From: an uncultured Clostridia bacterium
Lineage (GTDB): Bacteria > Bacillota > Clostridia > Christensenellales > UBA1242
NCBI GenBank assembly: GCA_934754355.1
Contig: CAKVID010000001.1
Span: 186,001-250,000, forward strand
DNA length: 64,000 bases
Direction: 5' to 3'
In this document: positions 62,701 to 64,000 of the stretch, one piece after another
How the letters are laid out: each line of letters starts with the position of its first letter
Position numbering within the stretch: position 1 is the first letter of the stretch
Position numbers and translations under genes: made by a program
Notes under the pieces: model-generated
Told to the model about the DNA's origin: nothing
Databases searched by the model: none
What the model saw: only the letters and a program-made list of their open reading frames with translations

Positions 62701-64000
62701 GTGTAATATTTGCATTATCGTAAGCACTTACCAGCATAGCAAGGTTATATTCTGTTGAAGAATTATATGAACCATGATAATATATTTCTCCAACGCTATA
62801 TGCATTATTTAATACTAGATTACCAGAACCAAATACATTTAATATTCCAGAGATACTATTATTATTATCTGTAGCAATTAATCCAGTATTATATAAATTA
62901 CTATATTCTTTACCAGCATATGCTTTAGCGATTACACCAGCACCATGGACACCAACATTAATAATAGCATTATTACCTAATGAATTAGCCTCTGCAAATG
63001 CTTCGTTCTCACCAATTACACCTGCAGTATAATGCATTCCTTTAATGATACCATCAGCGATAATTGTCTTAGCGATAGCATAACTATCTGCACTCACGCC
63101 TTTATTAAGAGCAATAACACCGGCTGTATTTTTGGTATTAGATATAATATCTGCAACTACAGATACATTTCTAACTAGGCCATAGTTAATAGCAACCAAG
63201 CCTGCTGTATTAATGTTTATAATTCCATTAGGTTTATTTTCACTAGAATTAACGATATGAGCATTCTTAATGTACAAATTCTCAATTGAGCCATTGTTAT
63301 TCATAAATAATGCACTATCTAAATACCTAGTACCATTAATTTCTATTCCTTCGTGACTATACAAGTATAAATTAGATATTATATGATTATCTCCATCAAG
63401 ATTTGCTTTGAAATTATTAATTGGTAGGAAATATTTCTGAGCCAAATCTATATCAGTTGTTAATCTATAATAAACATTACTTGCATTATTCATATCTCTA
63501 TTCATGTTATTTACAAATAGAATGAAGTCATCTACACTGCTAATTAAGAATGGATTATATTTACTTCCGATACTTCCATTTCCATTAGTTTTAAGTGTTG
63601 TAGAAGATGTAGAATTATCGAATTGAACAGATTTTAATGCTAAGTGACCATTAACTGCTGTATCGGTAGTATTAATACTCCAAATTCTATTGAAATCTAG
63701 ACTACTTAGAGTGCTTGCATTAATACTTGCCACTGTTACTGCTTTGGCACCAAGCATAGTTGAATTAGAAGTTGTAATAATGTAATTGGTATCTCTACCG
63801 GTATAAGAATTAATTTTTGTAAATGATTTATCGTTATCATTAACACCAGAAGATATTTCCAATACACTATTTTTGATTATTTGTCTACTATTACCAAGTG
63901 TTAAGTAGATAGTAGGATTAGCAATTGTATATCCGCCATCTACAATTCTATATACATAAGCATAAGAATTATAAATTTCTTGCATTCCAAATGCAATACC
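56738..64000 (-). CDS. Giant GLUG-type surface protein (N-terminus beyond window)
   Basis: At least 2,420 residues; the frame is open to the right edge, so the Met at 63985 may be internal. Repeated long modules start GSKYNPFLISSVDDF (near 137), GTKANPYKITKASDWGYIVN (near 1215) and GQDYYILDSAEDIAYLSRI (near 1660). Each leads to a DIDL/F.PI.....I.G....I.N segment and then short GLUG-like repeats (GLVAINYGLVRNVSV, GLVGGSSAQIINCINNG). This predicts a beta-helix adhesin or glycan-binding surface protein. InlB-type beta repeats lie between. No LPxTG, membrane helix or SLH domain is at the C-terminus, so its attachment would have to be N-terminal. Confidence 0.82.
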   Translation of the reverse strand, partial: GIAFGMQEIYNSYAYVYRIVDGGYTIANPTIYLTLGNSRQIIKNSVLEISSGVNDNDKSFTKINSYTGRDTNYIITTSNSTMLGAKAVTVASINASTLSSLDFNRIWSINTTDTAVNGHLALKSVQFDNSTSSTTLKTNGNGSIGSKYNPFLISSVDDFILFVNNMNRDMNNASNVYYRLTTDIDLAQKYFLPINNFKANLDGDNHIISNLYLYSHEGIEINGTRYLDSALFMNNNGSIENLYIKNAHIVNSSENKPNGIININTAGLVAINYGLVRNVSVVADIISNTKNTAGVIALNKGVSADSYAIAKTIIADGIIKGMHYTAGVIGENEAFAEANSLGNNAIINVGVHGAGVIAKAYAGKEYSNLYNTGLIATDNNNSISGILNVFGSGNLVLNNAYSVGEIYYHGSYNSSTEYNLAMLVSAYDNANITLNNCNVIDNISFDDVSVALTGKEAYTTGTITKTNVLNSNLSTLQNIQSSFSPNTWDYVNIWSIYSGVNSGLPVFKHFNDYIVKVGYTENLTVVKSDVVGSGEYSKYFSYTNPAIIRNVVLSDTYVIDVDTDNVSITQSGANSNTISINNAVINDDGTMYIYRGATVPLRVTSIIYRHISTITLDHEISSIADITSNYDRVSDNHDSNGKKVGVVYNTTPVASVSDMYDRNRVGYFIVINDELDTYDISVSTLENTDDKTVKLIKEKGIKISENAGNTTISGNNPTLTNIPHGSTVSIEVTLNDILLTSTTNIRVDYWLQEVDNTNADGNGYNYLIDNRTIANSVETSDNKFAINKIYNIGSYTMYNSDGSIATYDFNVTNGKLNVSFVATAETSGNYVLSLIKQWLVSVKFNLSIDIGADYPIAYVNGYEENSIIEFANPTDAGVDNAYMINQEVGNIAGSNSYYSDSATFDSNAIYTKSYNRDYYSYSGNNIQTNTLDTGEYTIAGITSRYDQANNLESKDYIGNSFTTKIFVDNGASINYNTYAKENYTFTGFTQDTVDIAEDKVTENSIVVNNETMSLFTYREEVTSSKTIVANYIPSKHYVNVIVDNGGDFEYNNTNGTVTALEKVPTEDNNTLTGTNITSEVRHARDLSITLNPDKRYTFDKCCIKYYVYKEVEDSYTRAITRYYYNEETDTWTTNRDEINANYLPFVRKYSEGALIKDASTLNITTSTIAITSNGVSTGDQNNTYTIEVGHLVGNLEIHVNYIRYYWNDTPTTTTLAGGGTKANPYKITKASDWGYIVNTSNSSNDYYKDTYFMVANDIDFDSRFTPSLNIFKGKIYGNKYTFRNVLLDAHLSLGSTTRHVSGAGSDYVYGMPGYNVTSSRFGLINTVYAEAFITSIKFESLKMIASINNDTEISGNAFVGLFAYNTGRIDNIEILSSDTDDTLISSITVESNTNLTSSHNKYVGYLGSIVGYNYGIVSNSINYANVEYNIDPASAGKSIYTVSGLVGGSSAQIINCINNGDVTIKDNGYTYASNIYHTAQGITYSYSTGLIYNVINNGNISSTSTNRAISNNNGTIINVINTGSAKGLIGYKFNDTTLDNLIIKNVVNIGNTTLGFSSQSEISSNAIYENIYYKDNLTPCTVGTALSTSQMSNASNFVGFDFAGEWDMLDGANRPTLRFENTIGYPTLGINNYSSTNNSVIYDTGLWIDNTLLDSITLDSLKKSIGGQDYYILDSAEDIAYLSRITTYTNANIADKTFVIASENPIDLSGRYFTPINSGSNTVKFNIIGIRKNANSITAEDLNNDADVDNVIISGMTIENNMNEGYANSYSSFIYEIYNGSIIKGIDFENVNIISNLNASTIAGYVENATITNCNYVSGSVNAYHNKDILGVTDNSRANGLVCKLSTNSLITSSTVTGYVTLEDGTKVLHQSYEFGNDLGGSINALNDYVNANGIVYYADDSTAVIKENYFNGVINVYNSINSIAGITGYSAGVIQDNYVKGKFNVYRYNSYISGLLYNGQQSFTLKNNYSATEFNMLKGGTIKVLNNIMNTATNYEVSKNYYLVDSVSSPQIGIGITNNTDINYGENTANLQTLSGIIEINSADLRNQVKFKAMSTWDFSNVWIYVNHINWDYPVLRAIYGGDTTDVDIVVYNPYKYSDSTMGLGNLNIDNNEIFYTDADGNIASEYANILHKDASGNIVDTAGNTVDASEYEGVSIPDNTTAIIFTYSVIQYEDAEFYVSNTTYGLITSTLFGAVDKAGSEVNGSTITEDITHYTEYADTCDNADIIITENMDKTNYGLIITFNERVFNVTVNATLTADAGTDGVEDKDAVTLLLVHVNANNVVDYAYSINLHNNSSFTFANIYNGTLDGVSEVNGRNVTTDSYGHYELFIMYPMFYLNDTANTSINASNISYNPTLVEGYKMATYTQYSDILTINNTNCNALSLGTFVLDTITRDISINLTINKPYEYWLHSNANNM

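Overview
This window is AT-rich DNA from the chromosome of a low-GC, Gram-positive, spore-forming bacterium, most likely an uncultured Clostridia-type lineage. The evidence is the end of a SpoIVB peptidase gene, a YlxY-type sporulation deacetylase after pnp, the order ruvCAB-queA-tgt-yajC-secDF-recJ-rel-hemZ, Firmicute-type LexA boxes and strong TTGACA/TATAAT promoters. The species assignment is inference.

Bases 1-39068 are a dense housekeeping region, nearly all on the + strand. In order it holds: spoIVB (partial); the infC-rpmI-rplT operon behind an L20-type attenuator leader; an rRNA methyltransferase, a YebC protein and an acyltransferase; Holliday-junction and queuosine genes (ruvC, ruvA, ruvB, queA, tgt); protein export (yajC, secD, secF); recJ, a (p)ppGpp synthetase whose hydrolase site is destroyed, and hemZ; rpsO-pnp-ylxY; ftsK-rimO-pgsA-cinA-recA; a class A penicillin-binding protein on the - strand; and miaB-mutS-mutL-miaA. 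lexA follows on the - strand. Both recA and lexA carry a LexA box.

Bases 39949-50187 are accessory. A Xer-type tyrosine recombinase and a divergent, probably catalytically dead nucleotidyltransferase-fold protein come first. Then comes the main discovery candidate: a compact filamentous-phage-like (inovirus-like) prophage of about 6.3 kb, bounded by a direct repeat at 42737 and 49066. On the - strand it reads: small protein, membrane protein, major-coat-like protein, terminator, small membrane proteins, a large secreted and C-terminally anchored protein (pIII-like), two small membrane proteins, a Zot/pI-like ATPase, a strong intergenic hairpin, and a Rep protein. This is the order of an Ff-type genome without a secretin, as expected for a single-membrane host. 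It carries no integrase, and it has two apparent cargo genes (a DUF2726 nuclease-like protein and a Cys-rich protein). Part of a second, related left end lies to the right of the repeat.

Bases 49519-64000 hold a YgjP-type metallopeptidase, a PadR regulator fused to a long acidic linker and a membrane domain, a TVP38/VTT membrane protein, an ABC exporter pair, and the C-terminal 2,420 or so residues of a giant GLUG-type surface protein that runs off the right edge.

All family assignments were made by eye from sequence motifs, with no database search.
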